Positions 1-9,218 of a stretch of 64,000 nucleotides of DNA are shown here, one piece after another; position 1 is the stretch's first letter; every line of letters starts with the position of its first letter. The notes beneath the pieces were generated by a model that did no database searches, was not told the DNA's origin, and saw nothing but the letters and a program-made list of their open reading frames with translations. The position numbers and the translations under genes were made by a program. This DNA comes from an uncultured Erysipelotrichaceae bacterium (GTDB lineage Bacteria; Bacillota_I; Bacilli_A; Erysipelotrichales; Erysipelotrichaceae), in the NCBI GenBank assembly GCA_934699415.1, contig CAKUWO010000001.1:46481-110480 (forward strand), written 5' to 3'.

Positions 1-1203
1 ATTTGGCTTAATATTTTTAACTTCATCCCCGGCAATAATGTCAATAATTAAATCTTTCATCTTTAGATTCTCAAAGATGAAATTAGCAGATTTCTTATGG
101 CGTACAGTAACTACTCCAACATATACTCCTGCTTCTTTAAGATTAGTTAAAACTTCTCTTGCATGTGGCATAGCTTCAACATATTTTAAAGCCTCATTAT
201 TGTAATAACGATATCTTTCAATCATTTTATCACTATCTTCTTCAGGCATATATTTTTTAAAAGAATCAGTTAATGATGGACCAATAACGGCTGTACCTAC
301 TTCTTTAAGGAAATATTCTTTTTTACCCTTTTCTTCAAATACTTTTTCAAATGATTCTAAAATAGCTTTTTCAGTATCAACCAAAGTACCATCTAAATCA
401 AATAAGACAGTAGGTTTGATAGTTTTAAAGAATTTATCAAACACTCCTAAATAACCTAATAAACCAATAATTAAACCACTAATAGAAATAACTTGAGCAA
501 TCTTTAAATTACCCATAAATAAGGCATCAGTTCTTTTAATTTCAATAAAGAAACGTACCACTCCATACCACATAAGATAAGCCCAACCAAGATCGCCTTT
601 CTTATTCTGGTATTTCTTTAAAATGAAAACAATTAAACAAAAGCCAATAACATTTGCTAACGATTCATAAAAGAAAGTAGGCTCATAATAATGACCATTA
701 ATATACATTCCATCTTTTAAGAAGAATAGAAAGCCATTAAAGAAGCTTTCGCTTACTTCTGGTCCATGAGCTTCTTGATTGATAAAGTTACCCCAACGAC
801 CAATAGCTTGAGCTAATAAGACATTAGGCATAATGCAATCGGCAAAGTTTAAAATATCAATATTCTTTTTGTGGCAATAGAAATAAGAATAAATCAATAC
901 TGCAATTACACCACCATGAATCGCTAAGCCACCTTCATTAATAGTTAAAAACTTAATTGGATTAGCGATATAATAAGCAAGATTATAGAAAAGGCAATAC
1001 CATAAACGAGCACCAAGAACCCCAATCCATAAGGCGTAAACAAAGTAATCATTTAAAACATCATCACTATAATGTCTTTTACGAGTATTTCTAAGCGATA
1101 AATAATAAGCTAAGAAAGCTCCAGTCATAATGCATATCGCATACCATTGAATCGAAAAAGGACCAATAATTAGAAATGTTTTTGAATCTGGGAATAATTT
1201 CAT
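1..1203 (-). CDS. lgt: Prolipoprotein diacylglyceryl transferase fused to a HAD-family phosphatase (3' end beyond window)
   Basis: I translated this partial frame by hand: 401 codons without a stop, running off the left edge. Residues 1 to about 255 are a membrane-embedded Lgt, which transfers diacylglycerol from phosphatidylglycerol to the lipobox cysteine of prelipoproteins. The Lgt signature GRWGNFINQE lies at 135-144 and the conserved HGG at 96-98. After a last membrane helix (about 240-255) the frame continues into a HAD phosphatase with motif I DLDGT (Asp269, Asp271), a VVT motif II region and a KP motif III just before the edge. This HAD resembles PpaX/phosphoglycolate-phosphatase types. 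In Bacillus subtilis ppaX lies close to hprK-lgt, so the fusion joins genes that are neighbours elsewhere. The start ATG overlaps the hprK stop (ATGA), implying translational coupling. The Lgt call is secure; the HAD substrate is inferred. Confidence 0.93.
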   Translation of the reverse strand, partial: MKLFPDSKTFLIIGPFSIQWYAICIMTGAFLAYYLSLRNTRKRHYSDDVLNDYFVYALWIGVLGARLWYCLFYNLAYYIANPIKFLTINEGGLAIHGGVIAVLIYSYFYCHKKNIDILNFADCIMPNVLLAQAIGRWGNFINQEAHGPEVSESFFNGFLFFLKDGMYINGHYYEPTFFYESLANVIGFCLIVFILKKYQNKKGDLGWAYLMWYGVVRFFIEIKRTDALFMGNLKIAQVISISGLIIGLLGYLGVFDKFFKTIKPTVLFDLDGTLVDTEKAILESFEKVFEEKGKKEYFLKEVGTAVIGPSLTDSFKKYMPEEDSDKMIERYRYYNNEALKYVEAMPHAREVLTNLKEAGVYVGVVTVRHKKSANFIFENLKMKDLIIDIIAGDEVKNIKPN

Positions 1204-2156
1204 TCTTTTTCTCCTCTATTACGAGTATTAATTTTATCATAAACACGTTTATTAAAGGTTTCAGTTGAATTAATACCTTTTTGTATTAAACGATAGTTTG
1301 AAACTGCGGCTTCAATAATAACTGATAAATCTCTTCCAGCCATGACAGGAATATCAAGTACCGGACGATTAAGACCTAAGATATTTAAAGTCTGTTGCAA
1401 ATAAGATAAACGACTATATTCATGCGTTTCATCATATGGCTCAAGTCTAATGATTAATTCTAAATCACAATCATCCAAGACTGCTGATGCACCAAACATC
1501 ATCAAAACGTCAATAATACCGATACCTCTAATCTCCAACATGCCTTTAATAAGTTCCGGTGCAGAACAAATTAAATCATTTTGAATACGAACAATTTCAA
1601 CTCGATCATCTGATACTAAAGAATGACCACGTCTAATAAGTTCTAAAGCTAATTCTGATTTACCAATACCAGAAGCACCTGTAATCATGACGCCAACCCC
1701 ATAAATATTCATCATAACTCCATGCATTCCAGTATCAGGAGCAAGACTACGTGACAAGAAAGCCACCATATTCTGCATTGCCATATAAGATTTCATATCA
1801 CTCTCAAAGACTGGGAAATTTCTACCCCAAGCCACTTCAAGTAATGATGGATGAGCCTTATTACCACCAGTCATTACAATACATGGTGTTAAAGAATCAG
1901 TTAAGATTTCAAAGCGTTCTTTTTGGGTATCAAAATCTAAAGAAGCTAAATATTCGCATTCTTTATTGCCAATAATAATTACTCTTTTTAAGTCCGTTGA
2001 TTCTTTCCACCCCGAAAGTTCTAAGCCAGGGCGATTGATATCTGGGGCAATAATATAACGTTTTAACGATTCTTGGTTACCTGAAACTTGTTTAAGATGG
2101 AAAAATTTCTTAAATTCAGCTACCGACACCCTTTTAACTAATTCTTCATCTGCCAT
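1200..2156 (-). CDS. hprK: HPr kinase/phosphorylase
   Basis: A 318-residue cytoplasmic bifunctional enzyme that phosphorylates HPr on Ser46 and removes that phosphate, setting carbon catabolite control. The N-terminal half is the DRTGG-like domain. The C-terminal half has the P-loop GASGIGKS at 160-167, the conserved His145 in the HGV motif before it, Asp183-Asp184 after it, and the family signature LEIRGIGIIDV at 207-217. Length is normal for the family. It overlaps the end of uvrA by 11 bp and is followed by the lgt fusion with an ATGA overlap, so uvrA-hprK-lgt is one transcription unit. Its substrate HPr, with Ser46 present, is encoded at 13519-13785. The stop codon is TGA, which shows that TGA is not recoded. 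Confidence 0.97.
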   Translation of the reverse strand: MADEELVKRVSVAEFKKFFHLKQVSGNQESLKRYIIAPDINRPGLELSGWKESTDLKRVIIIGNKECEYLASLDFDTQKERFEILTDSLTPCIVMTGGNKAHPSLLEVAWGRNFPVFESDMKSYMAMQNMVAFLSRSLAPDTGMHGVMMNIYGVGVMITGASGIGKSELALELIRRGHSLVSDDRVEIVRIQNDLICSAPELIKGMLEIRGIGIIDVLMMFGASAVLDDCDLELIIRLEPYDETHEYSRLSYLQQTLNILGLNRPVLDIPVMAGRDLSVIIEAAVSNYRLIQKGINSTETFNKRVYDKINTRNRGEKE

Positions 2157-4980
2157 AATTACCCTCCATTACTTTCTTAATATAAGCTCCTGTATAGCCT
2201 TTATTGCATTTAATTATTTCTTCAGGTGTGCCAGTAAAGACAAGATTACCACCTCTATCACCACCATCTGGTCCTAGATCTATTAAATAATCAGCACTTT
2301 TTAAGACATCAAGATTATGCTCAATAACTAGTACCGTATCACCATTATCAACAATTCGATTTAAAATCTTAATAAGTTTAGAAACATCTTCCATATGCAA
2401 ACCTGTTGTAGGCTCATCTAAGACAAATAATGTTTTACCTGTTGGCTTTTTCTGTAATTCAGAAGCTAATTTAATACGTTGTGCTTCGCCACCTGATAGA
2501 GTAGTTGCGCTCTGTCCAAGTTCGATATAACCAAGTCCAACATCATATAAAATTTGTAATTTAGAAGCAATTTTAGGAATATTTCTAAAAAATTCTAATG
2601 CTTCTTTAACACTCATCTTTAAAACATCATAGATTGTTTTATCTTTGTATTTGACTGTTAAAGTTTCACTATTATAACGATGTCCATGACATTCTTCACA
2701 TTCAACATAAACATCAGGCACAAAAAGCATCGATATCTTTTTAACACCATCGCCTTGGCATGCTTCGCATCTTCCACCTGGTACATTAAATGAGAATCGT
2801 GATTTATCATATCCCTTTTCTCTTGCATCGCTGGTTAATGCGAAAAGAGCACGAATGTCATCAAAGACACCTGTATATGTAGCAGGGTTAGAGCGTGGAG
2901 TACGACCAATTGGATCTTGAGATATTGCGATAATCTTATCAATATTCTCTAATCCTTCGATTTTCTTACATAAGCCAGGTTCTACTTTTGAATTATAAAT
3001 AGCTTTTTGTAAGCTTTTGGTCACAATTTCATTAACCAAAGTACTCTTGCCACTACCTGATACCCCTGATACACAAATAAAAGTTCCTAAAGGAAAAGAA
3101 ACATTAATATTTTTAAGATTATTCTGTTGAGCACCAATAACTTTTAAATATTTACCATTGCCTTTTCTTCTTATGCTTGGTACTTCAATCTTTTTACGTC
3201 CCGCTAAATAGGCTCCAGTAAGTGATTTAGGATTATTCATGACATCATATGGTGTTCCATAAGCAACAATCTCACCACCATCTTTACCAGCTCCTGGTCC
3301 AACATCAACCAAGAAATCACTCTCCATCATCGTTTCTTCATCATGTTCCACAACAATTACTGAGTTACCTAAATCACGCATTCTTTTTAAAGTATCAATT
3401 AATTTCGCATTATCTTTTTGATGTAAACCAATACTTGGCTCATCTAAGACATAAATAACACCTGTCAACATGGAACCAATCTGAGTAGCTAAACGAATAC
3501 GTTGAGCTTCACCTCCAGATAAAGATCCCGCAGTACGATTAAGTGTTAAATAATCAAGTCCTACATCATTTAAAAAGCGTAAACGATCCTTAAGCTCACT
3601 TAATAATAATCTGGCAATCTCTTCTTTCATTGGGCTTAACTTTAATTCATTAAGCCATTTATAAGCAGCTTCAATTGACATATGGCTAAATTCATCAATA
3701 TTTAAGCCACCAACTTTAACAGCCAATACTTTCTCATTAAGACGAGCACCATGGCATTTCGAACATACCGACTCTTTCATATAGCTTTGGTAATAATCTT
3801 TAGACATTGATGATGTTGTTTCGATATAGCGACGCTCAATTAAAGTCTTAACACCTTCAATAATAGTATTCTTCTTATATTCTGTTCCCCCACTAGATAC
3901 AATTGAATATTGAATTGGAACATTAGAACCATATAAGATAATCTTCATTTCTTCTTTGGTAAAATCATTAAGTGCTTTATCAGCATCGATATGATAATAA
4001 TCTAATAAGGCTTTAAAGTTTTGCCATTCAATATTTTCGGTATTAACAGTATTTTTATAATAGCGAATACCACCTTGATTAATTGATAAATTCTTGTCAG
4101 GTATTAAAAGATCTTCACTAACTTCCATTGTTACGCCAAGACCTTTGCATTCTTCACATGCCCCTAAAGGTGAATTAAAAGAAAATAAACGTGGTTCTAA
4201 TTTAGGAACAGTAAAACCACAAATAGGGCAAGCATAACGTGACGAGAATAATCGTCTTTCTTCGCCACATTTAACAATCGCTGTACCTGAAGATAACTTT
4301 AAAGCCAATTCTAAAGAATCATTTAAACGTGATTCAATACCATCTTTTTGAATCAAACGATCTACAACAACTTCTACATTATGTCTTTTATTTTTATCTA
4401 ATTCTTTAATATCTTCCAATAAATATAATTCTTGGTCTACATAAATACGCATATAGCCTTCTTTGCGTAATTTATCAAATAAATCTTTCTGGCTACCTTT
4501 ACGATTATTTACGACATTAGAGAGAATTTCTAAACGACTTCCCAAAGGATATTCTTTAATCTGTTCAACCATCTTAGCGGTTGATGTTGCTTCGATGATA
4601 GTATTATGCACCGGGCAATAAGCATCACCTACTCTGGCATATAAAAGACGGAGATAATCATAAATCTCAGTAATGGTGCCAACAGTAGATCTTGGATTAT
4701 TGTTGGTTGTTTTTTGGTCAATAGCAATGGCTGGTGATAAACCTTCAATATAGTCAACATCTGGTTTTTCTACTCCACCCAAAAATTGTCTAGCATATGA
4801 AGATAATGATTCAACATATCTTCTTTGACCTTCAGCATATAAAGTATCAAAAGCTAAAGAAGTTTTACCACTTCCTGATAATCCCGTAAGAACAACTAGT
4901 TTATTTCTTGGGATATCAATATCAATATTTTTTAAATTGTTTACACGCGCACCACGTATCGTAATTTTATCTTGTAACAT
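2146..4980 (-). CDS. uvrA: Excinuclease ABC subunit A
   Basis: A 944-residue UvrA, the damage-recognition ATPase of nucleotide excision repair. It has two ABC modules: Walker A GLSGSGKT at 33-40 and a second GVSGSGKS near 640, each followed by an SGGEAQRI signature. Two four-cysteine zinc modules are visible: CPICG...CEEC near 255, and CEAC...CEEC near 740. Length is typical. No uvrB is in the window. The family N-terminus starts a few residues before the IRGAR motif, so the ATG at 4980 is well fixed. There is no Shine-Dalgarno sequence before it. Instead a TATAAT box ends 6 nt upstream, suggesting a leaderless message. This is the first gene of the uvrA-hprK-lgt unit. Confidence 0.98.
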   Translation of the reverse strand: MLQDKITIRGARVNNLKNIDIDIPRNKLVVLTGLSGSGKTSLAFDTLYAEGQRRYVESLSSYARQFLGGVEKPDVDYIEGLSPAIAIDQKTTNNNPRSTVGTITEIYDYLRLLYARVGDAYCPVHNTIIEATSTAKMVEQIKEYPLGSRLEILSNVVNNRKGSQKDLFDKLRKEGYMRIYVDQELYLLEDIKELDKNKRHNVEVVVDRLIQKDGIESRLNDSLELALKLSSGTAIVKCGEERRLFSSRYACPICGFTVPKLEPRLFSFNSPLGACEECKGLGVTMEVSEDLLIPDKNLSINQGGIRYYKNTVNTENIEWQNFKALLDYYHIDADKALNDFTKEEMKIILYGSNVPIQYSIVSSGGTEYKKNTIIEGVKTLIERRYIETTSSMSKDYYQSYMKESVCSKCHGARLNEKVLAVKVGGLNIDEFSHMSIEAAYKWLNELKLSPMKEEIARLLLSELKDRLRFLNDVGLDYLTLNRTAGSLSGGEAQRIRLATQIGSMLTGVIYVLDEPSIGLHQKDNAKLIDTLKRMRDLGNSVIVVEHDEETMMESDFLVDVGPGAGKDGGEIVAYGTPYDVMNNPKSLTGAYLAGRKKIEVPSIRRKGNGKYLKVIGAQQNNLKNINVSFPLGTFICVSGVSGSGKSTLVNEIVTKSLQKAIYNSKVEPGLCKKIEGLENIDKIIAISQDPIGRTPRSNPATYTGVFDDIRALFALTSDAREKGYDKSRFSFNVPGGRCEACQGDGVKKISMLFVPDVYVECEECHGHRYNSETLTVKYKDKTIYDVLKMSVKEALEFFRNIPKIASKLQILYDVGLGYIELGQSATTLSGGEAQRIKLASELQKKPTGKTLFVLDEPTTGLHMEDVSKLIKILNRIVDNGDTVLVIEHNLDVLKSADYLIDLGPDGGDRGGNLVFTGTPEEIIKCNKGYTGAYIKKVMEGNYGR

Positions 4981-4986
4981 AAGTTT

Positions 4987-4992
4987 ATTATA
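4987..4992 (-). promoter_or_regulatory. -10 box of uvrA, 6 nt before the start codon
   Basis: The minus strand reads TATAAT, then six bases, then the uvrA ATG. With the usual distance from -10 to the start point, transcription would begin at or next to the A of ATG, giving a leaderless mRNA. No good -35 is visible at 16-18 nt. Similar layouts precede ecfA1, yybS, mnmE, the XpaC-like gene and the hybrid kinase gene. Confidence 0.6.
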
Positions 4993-5012
4993 CCTTTAAT
5001 TTGAATTGACTA

Positions 5013-5021
5013 TGCTAAAAT
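5013..5021 (+). promoter_or_regulatory. Extended -10 promoter of the phospholipase C-like gene
   Basis: TG-C-TAAAAT matches the extended -10 form TGnTATAAT with one mismatch. It lies 19 nt before the ATG at 5041, and an AAAGGAGG Shine-Dalgarno sequence sits between them. It is divergent from the uvrA -10, with the two boxes only 20 bp apart, so the two promoters probably compete for polymerase. Confidence 0.5.
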
Positions 5022-5040
5022 TATAAAAGGAGGTTTATTT

Positions 5041-5889
5041 ATGCCTACAACTTATGCACATTACCGTTATGGGGAAATGGTATATACTAATTTACCTCAA
5101 AACTTAAAAGAAATTATTAATAATAACCGTCAATTATATGATATCGGGGTTCATGGACCAGATATTTTATTCTATCACCACCCTTTTCCTAAAGATGATA
5201 TCTTTTTAATTGGCGCTAATATGCACGACCATAGTGCTAAAGACTTTTTTACTAAAGCGAAAGATATTTATCTTAAAAGAGGTAAAAGAAATGATGATTT
5301 AGCTTACCTTTTAGGCTTTTTAGCTCATTTCTCTTTAGATTCAGCAACTCATAGTTATATTGAAAGAAAAGATGAATTATCAAATGCTTCACATTTTAAA
5401 ATTGAAGCTGAATTTGATCGTTTCTTAATGATTGAAGATCATAAAGACCCTCTTAAAGTTAATACTGTAGCTCATCTATTCCCAACTAAGAAAAATAGTG
5501 AAATTATTGCATCTTATTTCCCAATTGATGATTCATTAATGTATAAAACACTTAAAAGAATGAAATTCTTATTAAAACTACTTGAAGTACATTCACCAAT
5601 TAAACGTTTCTTGTTTAAAACAATAACCGATATTGCACATGCATCATCATTTATGGACATGACCTTCTATAAAGATGAAGATCCTTTATGCAAAGATTCT
5701 AACTTGAGATTATTAAAGTTAATGAATAAAGCAGCTCCTTCGTTTAATGAATTAGCTTTAAGCTTAATATCATTCCTTAATAATGAAGGTGAATTAATAG
5801 CACCATTTAACGAAACTTTTGCCTATCATGAAGGATATAAAGATATTCCAATCTTAAGTTATGAAGAAGAATTAAATTATCATATTTAA
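5041..5889 (+). CDS. Zinc-dependent phospholipase C family protein
   Basis: A 282-residue protein that resembles the zinc-dependent phospholipase C/S1-P1-like family found in many Bacillota. Histidines and acidic residues that could bind zinc are well spaced: an N-terminal THAHY-like segment (TYAHY), HGPD with a following HH, MHDHSAKDF, AHFSLDSATHSYIE and an EAEFDRF segment. I see no signal peptide, so an extracellular toxin-like role is not supported. The start follows a strong AAAGGAGG ribosome site at 5027-5034. It is a single-gene unit between its own promoter and a terminator at 5938-5974. The family call is fairly safe; the natural substrate is unknown. Confidence 0.8.
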   Translation: MPTTYAHYRYGEMVYTNLPQNLKEIINNNRQLYDIGVHGPDILFYHHPFPKDDIFLIGANMHDHSAKDFFTKAKDIYLKRGKRNDDLAYLLGFLAHFSLDSATHSYIERKDELSNASHFKIEAEFDRFLMIEDHKDPLKVNTVAHLFPTKKNSEIIASYFPIDDSLMYKTLKRMKFLLKLLEVHSPIKRFLFKTITDIAHASSFMDMTFYKDEDPLCKDSNLRLLKLMNKAAPSFNELALSLISFLNNEGELIAPFNETFAYHEGYKDIPILSYEEELNYHI

Positions 5890-5937
5890 AAGCTAGTGTA
5901 ATATATTGAAAATCCCTGTAACAATTTATGTTTATTA

Positions 5938-5974
5938 GGCTTAATATCTTACTTAACAAGATGTTAAGCCTTTT
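5938..5974 (+). terminator. Rho-independent terminator of the phospholipase C-like gene
   Basis: GGCTTAATATCTT (5938-5950) pairs with AAGATGTTAAGCC (5958-5970) across a 7-nt loop, with one mismatch, and is followed by TTTT. It is 48 nt downstream of the stop codon. Confidence 0.85.
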
Positions 5975-5983
5975 AATTTATAT

Positions 5984-6026
5984 AAAAAGTGGACCTTTTA
6001 AGTCTATTAGCTTAATAGGTCCACTT
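5984..6026 (-). terminator. Rho-independent terminator after truA
   Basis: AAGTGGACCT (5987-5996) and AGGTCCACTT (6017-6026) form a perfect 10-bp stem. An inner TATTA/TAATA helix lies within the loop. On the minus strand the stem runs into a T tract. It closes the ecfA1-ecfA2-ecfT-truA unit. Confidence 0.85.
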
Positions 6027-6041
6027 CAAGTCATCTTTTAT

Positions 6042-6770
6042 TTAATATTTTATTGATACTAAATACAAACCACAGGCATCAATTGAATAGCGTCTTTTAT
6101 CTTTAGTTGGCTTTTCTAATCTTTCTTTAATTTCATTAATATCAATATGCCCTCTAGCGACATCAACCATAGAACCAACCATCATTCGCACCATATGTCT
6201 TAAAAAGCCATCACCTCTTACCGTAATAGTAATTCTTTTGCCTTTTTGATTAACACTGCATTCATAAATCGTTCTTGTCTGATTAGGATATTCTTCAATT
6301 GGTGAAGTATTAAAAGAGCCAAAATCATGTGTTCCGATAAATAATTCAGCTACTTCTTTCATCTTTTGGATATCTAAAGGATAGGTTTTTTGATATGCTC
6401 TACCTTCTAAAAAAGGATCTCTTTCACCATTGTTAATAAGATAAACATAAGTCTTTTCTTTAACACCATAACGGGCATGGAAATTATTATCAGCTTTTTT
6501 AACATCAACTACATGAATATCTTTAGGAATTAAAGAATTGATTGAACCTTTTAATTTAAAACAATCTCTTTCCTCTTCATCAAAATGAAATACTTGACCA
6601 TAGGCATGAACGCCACGATCTGTTCTTGAGGCACCTGTTATCTTTACTGGATGTCTAAAAATGGTTTCTAAAGCTCTTTCAATAATATCTTGAATGGCAT
6701 CAGCATTTTCTTGTGATTGAAAACCAGCATAATTTAAACCATTATATGCAAGGATTACTTTATATCTCAT
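6042..6770 (-). CDS. truA: tRNA pseudouridine(38-40) synthase
   Basis: A 242-residue TruA that isomerises uridines 38-40 in the tRNA anticodon stem. The catalytic aspartate is Asp51 in RTDRGVHA (49-56). The family's GFLRHMVR segment near residue 188 and the C-terminal ACGLYL segment are present. Length matches bacterial TruA. The ATG overlaps the end of ecfT by 4 bp. The order ecfA1-ecfA2-ecfT-truA is the one found at the end of the ribosomal-protein region in Bacillus, but no rplQ, rplM or rpsI flank it here. A terminator follows. Confidence 0.97.
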   Translation of the reverse strand: MRYKVILAYNGLNYAGFQSQENADAIQDIIERALETIFRHPVKITGASRTDRGVHAYGQVFHFDEEERDCFKLKGSINSLIPKDIHVVDVKKADNNFHARYGVKEKTYVYLINNGERDPFLEGRAYQKTYPLDIQKMKEVAELFIGTHDFGSFNTSPIEEYPNQTRTIYECSVNQKGKRITITVRGDGFLRHMVRMMVGSMVDVARGHIDINEIKERLEKPTKDKRRYSIDACGLYLVSIKY

Positions 6771-7564
6771 AATAAGAAACTAATTCCAATATTAGCTGCT
6801 AAGCATAATAAAGAAATCCCCATGATTAGATAATCTGCTACATGATAATGTAACTCTTTATAACGTGTACGCTCTTCACCTGGGCAATATCCTCTAGCTT
6901 CCATCGCATCTGCTAAATCATCAGCTCTTTGGAAAGCTACTGAGAATAAAGGAATAATAAGTGAAAGAATAGCTGTAACCTTTTCTTTTAATTTGCCTTC
7001 TTCAAAATCAACACCACGTGATTTTTGCGCATTCATAATACGCATTGTTTCTTCAATAATAGTAGGAATGAAACGTAAAGCGATGGAAATCATCATCGCT
7101 ATCTCATGAGAAGGGATAAAGCTTGATAAAGGACTCATAAGATATTCTAAGCCTAATGTTAATTCTAAAGGTTTAGTAGTAGCAGTTAATAATGTTGTAA
7201 GCATAATCATTAAAACTAACCTTACAGCAATATATAAAGTATTAATTACTGCATCAGCATAAATACTAATAAAGCCATATTCAAACCATAAGGTACCTGT
7301 TTTAACCGAAAAGATATTTATAACCAATAAGAATACCATCATAAATAGCATCGGTTTAAAAGCTTGAATAATCATCTTAGCTTTAATATGCGATACTAAA
7401 GCAGCAATAATTAAGACAATACTTAAAAATAAATAGCCATACCAACCAGCTGGAATAAAAATAGCAATCATTAAAAAGAATAAAGCAATAATCTTAGCTC
7501 TAGGATCGGCATTATGAATTAAAGAATTGTAAGGAATATATTTGCCAAAGATTAAATTACTCAT
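6767..7564 (-). CDS. ecfT: Energy-coupling factor transporter transmembrane protein EcfT
   Basis: A 265-residue membrane subunit of a group II ECF vitamin/metal transporter. It couples the two ATPases to interchangeable substrate-binding S components. Five or six hydrophobic helices are visible. The two short X-Arg-Gly coupling motifs that contact the ATPases are present as KSRG and EARG in the C-terminal cytoplasmic part. It sits between ecfA2 and truA with 4-bp overlaps on both sides. No S component is in the window, as expected for a shared module serving S components elsewhere. Confidence 0.95.
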   Translation of the reverse strand: MSNLIFGKYIPYNSLIHNADPRAKIIALFFLMIAIFIPAGWYGYLFLSIVLIIAALVSHIKAKMIIQAFKPMLFMMVFLLVINIFSVKTGTLWFEYGFISIYADAVINTLYIAVRLVLMIMLTTLLTATTKPLELTLGLEYLMSPLSSFIPSHEIAMMISIALRFIPTIIEETMRIMNAQKSRGVDFEEGKLKEKVTAILSLIIPLFSVAFQRADDLADAMEARGYCPGEERTRYKELHYHVADYLIMGISLLCLAANIGISFLL

Positions 7565-8412
7565 CTTTTAACCTCCTTACAAATACTATTTACTAAGCTT
7601 TCTAAATCATCATAAGCTTTATCAAGTTTAAAACCTTTAGCTTTTAGTTCATCAGCAAAAGTAATAAATAATGGTGGTACAAGATGATATTCTTGACGTA
7701 AATTTTCATCTAAGAATAATTTTTTACTATCACCTTGATATACAGCCTTACCATTTTTCATGATAATAGTGTTATCACTATAACGATAAACAATTTCATT
7801 ATCATGACATACTAAAATAATTGTTTTATTAAGTTTTTTATTTAAGGTTGAGAAAAGCTTAATCATTTCTCTTGCTCCATGAGGATCTAAACCAGCAATA
7901 GGCTCATCTAAAACAATGACATCAGGATTCATAGCTAAAATACCAGCAATAGCTACTCTTCTTTTTTGCCCACCACTTAAATCTAATGGTGAACGCTCAT
8001 AAAAACTCTCATCAATTCCAACGACACTTAATGCTTCTTTGGCTCTATTAATTGCCTTATCAAGTGGTACACCAAAGTTTTGCGGACCAAAAGCAACATC
8101 TTTTAAGATAGTTTCTTCAAATAATTGATATTCTGGAAATTGAAATACTAAGCCTACTTTTTGTCTTAAAGCTTTTAAATCTTTATTCTTTTTATTCTTA
8201 ATAATATATTCAAATACTTGCACTTCGCCCTCACTTGGTAAAAGTAAAGCATTTAAGTGTTGAATAAGTGTAGATTTACCACTACCTGTTTTACCAATGA
8301 TAGATGTAATCTTACCTTCCTCAATATCTAAAGATATATGATCTAAGGCTTTATAAGCATAAGGCATATCTGGTGAATAGATATGTGTTACATCTTTGAA
8401 TGTAATTGCCAT
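7561..8412 (-). CDS. ecfA2: ECF transporter ATP-binding protein EcfA2
   Basis: A 283-residue ABC ATPase. The Walker A motif is GKTGSGKST at about 40-48, the Q-loop is in FQFPEYQLFEE, the signature is LSGGQKRR, and Walker B is VIVLDEP with a following switch histidine (CHD). The FPEYQLFE segment and the length fit the EcfA2 paralogue. It overlaps ecfA1 by 25 bp and ecfT by 4 bp, so the four genes form one tightly coupled operon. It forms a heterodimer with EcfA1 at the cytoplasmic membrane. Confidence 0.95.
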   Translation of the reverse strand: MAITFKDVTHIYSPDMPYAYKALDHISLDIEEGKITSIIGKTGSGKSTLIQHLNALLLPSEGEVQVFEYIIKNKKNKDLKALRQKVGLVFQFPEYQLFEETILKDVAFGPQNFGVPLDKAINRAKEALSVVGIDESFYERSPLDLSGGQKRRVAIAGILAMNPDVIVLDEPIAGLDPHGAREMIKLFSTLNKKLNKTIILVCHDNEIVYRYSDNTIIMKNGKAVYQGDSKKLFLDENLRQEYHLVPPLFITFADELKAKGFKLDKAYDDLESLVNSICKEVKR

Positions 8413-9212
8413 AATTCATCCACCATCCCTTCTATATCATTAGACTTTAATTTAATACCTTTCTTCTTAAATAAGCTTTTAACATAATCAACAAAAGGTA
8501 TATCTAAGCCAATCTTTTTAAGTTCTTCATGATGATTAAAGACTTCATCTGGTTTTCCTTCCATATAAGTCTTACCATCGCTTAATACAATACAATAATC
8601 AGAATTATAAGCTTCTTCAATATCATGAGTAATCGAAATAACGGTTAAGCCTTGTTCCTTATGAAGTTTATAAATCATATTACGTATTTCTTCTTTGCCA
8701 ACTGGATCTAACATCGATGTCGCTTCATCAAAAATTAAAATCTTTGGTTTCATTGCTAAAACCCCAGCAATAGCTACTCTTTGTTTTTGACCACCAGAAA
8801 GATGCTCAGGCTCAGCATCTAAAAAGTCACTCATTCCAACATATCCAGCATAGTCATGGATAATACTATCCATATCACTTGTTGGAACACGATGATTTTC
8901 TAATCCAAAGGCGATATCATCCTTAACTGTTGAGGCAATAAATTGGTTATCAGGATTTTGGAAGACAATTCCAATTTTCTTTCTAATTGATGCAATATTT
9001 TCTTGATTAACTTCTAATCCATCAATTTTTATTGAGCCACTTTTCTTTTCCAATAAGCCCATAATAAGCTTAGCAATAGTACTTTTACCAGAACCATTAT
9101 GACCAATAATAGTAGTATAAGAACCTTCTTCGATTTTAAAGGATATTCCTTTTAAAACATCCATCACATTATCATATGAAAAGATAACATCATTAACTTC
9201 TACAATATTCAT
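8388..9212 (-). CDS. ecfA1: ECF transporter ATP-binding protein EcfA1
   Basis: A 274-residue ABC ATPase with Walker A GHNGSGKST at 37-45, FQNPDNQFIA around the Q-loop (typical of EcfA1), the signature LSGGQKQR and Walker B ILIFDEA. First gene of the ecf-truA unit. The ATG is fixed by the family N-terminus. An in-frame stop at 9237-9239 prevents any long upstream extension. No usable Shine-Dalgarno sequence precedes the ATG: a TATAAT box ends 6 nt before it, so the message is probably leaderless. An AAGGTGG sequence at 9245-9251 would only suit an ATT codon 8 codons upstream, which I think is unlikely. Confidence 0.95.
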   Translation of the reverse strand: MNIVEVNDVIFSYDNVMDVLKGISFKIEEGSYTTIIGHNGSGKSTIAKLIMGLLEKKSGSIKIDGLEVNQENIASIRKKIGIVFQNPDNQFIASTVKDDIAFGLENHRVPTSDMDSIIHDYAGYVGMSDFLDAEPEHLSGGQKQRVAIAGVLAMKPKILIFDEATSMLDPVGKEEIRNMIYKLHKEQGLTVISITHDIEEAYNSDYCIVLSDGKTYMEGKPDEVFNHHEELKKIGLDIPFVDYVKSLFKKKGIKLKSNDIEGMVDELWQLHSKM

Positions 9213-9218
9213 AGGCCT

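Noticed and set aside
3249..3458. Plus-strand open frames inside uvrA, and similar antisense frames in gdpP, lon, purL and the kinase gene
   Set aside because: They lie opposite well-conserved coding sequence, lack ribosome sites and have compositions expected of shadow frames.
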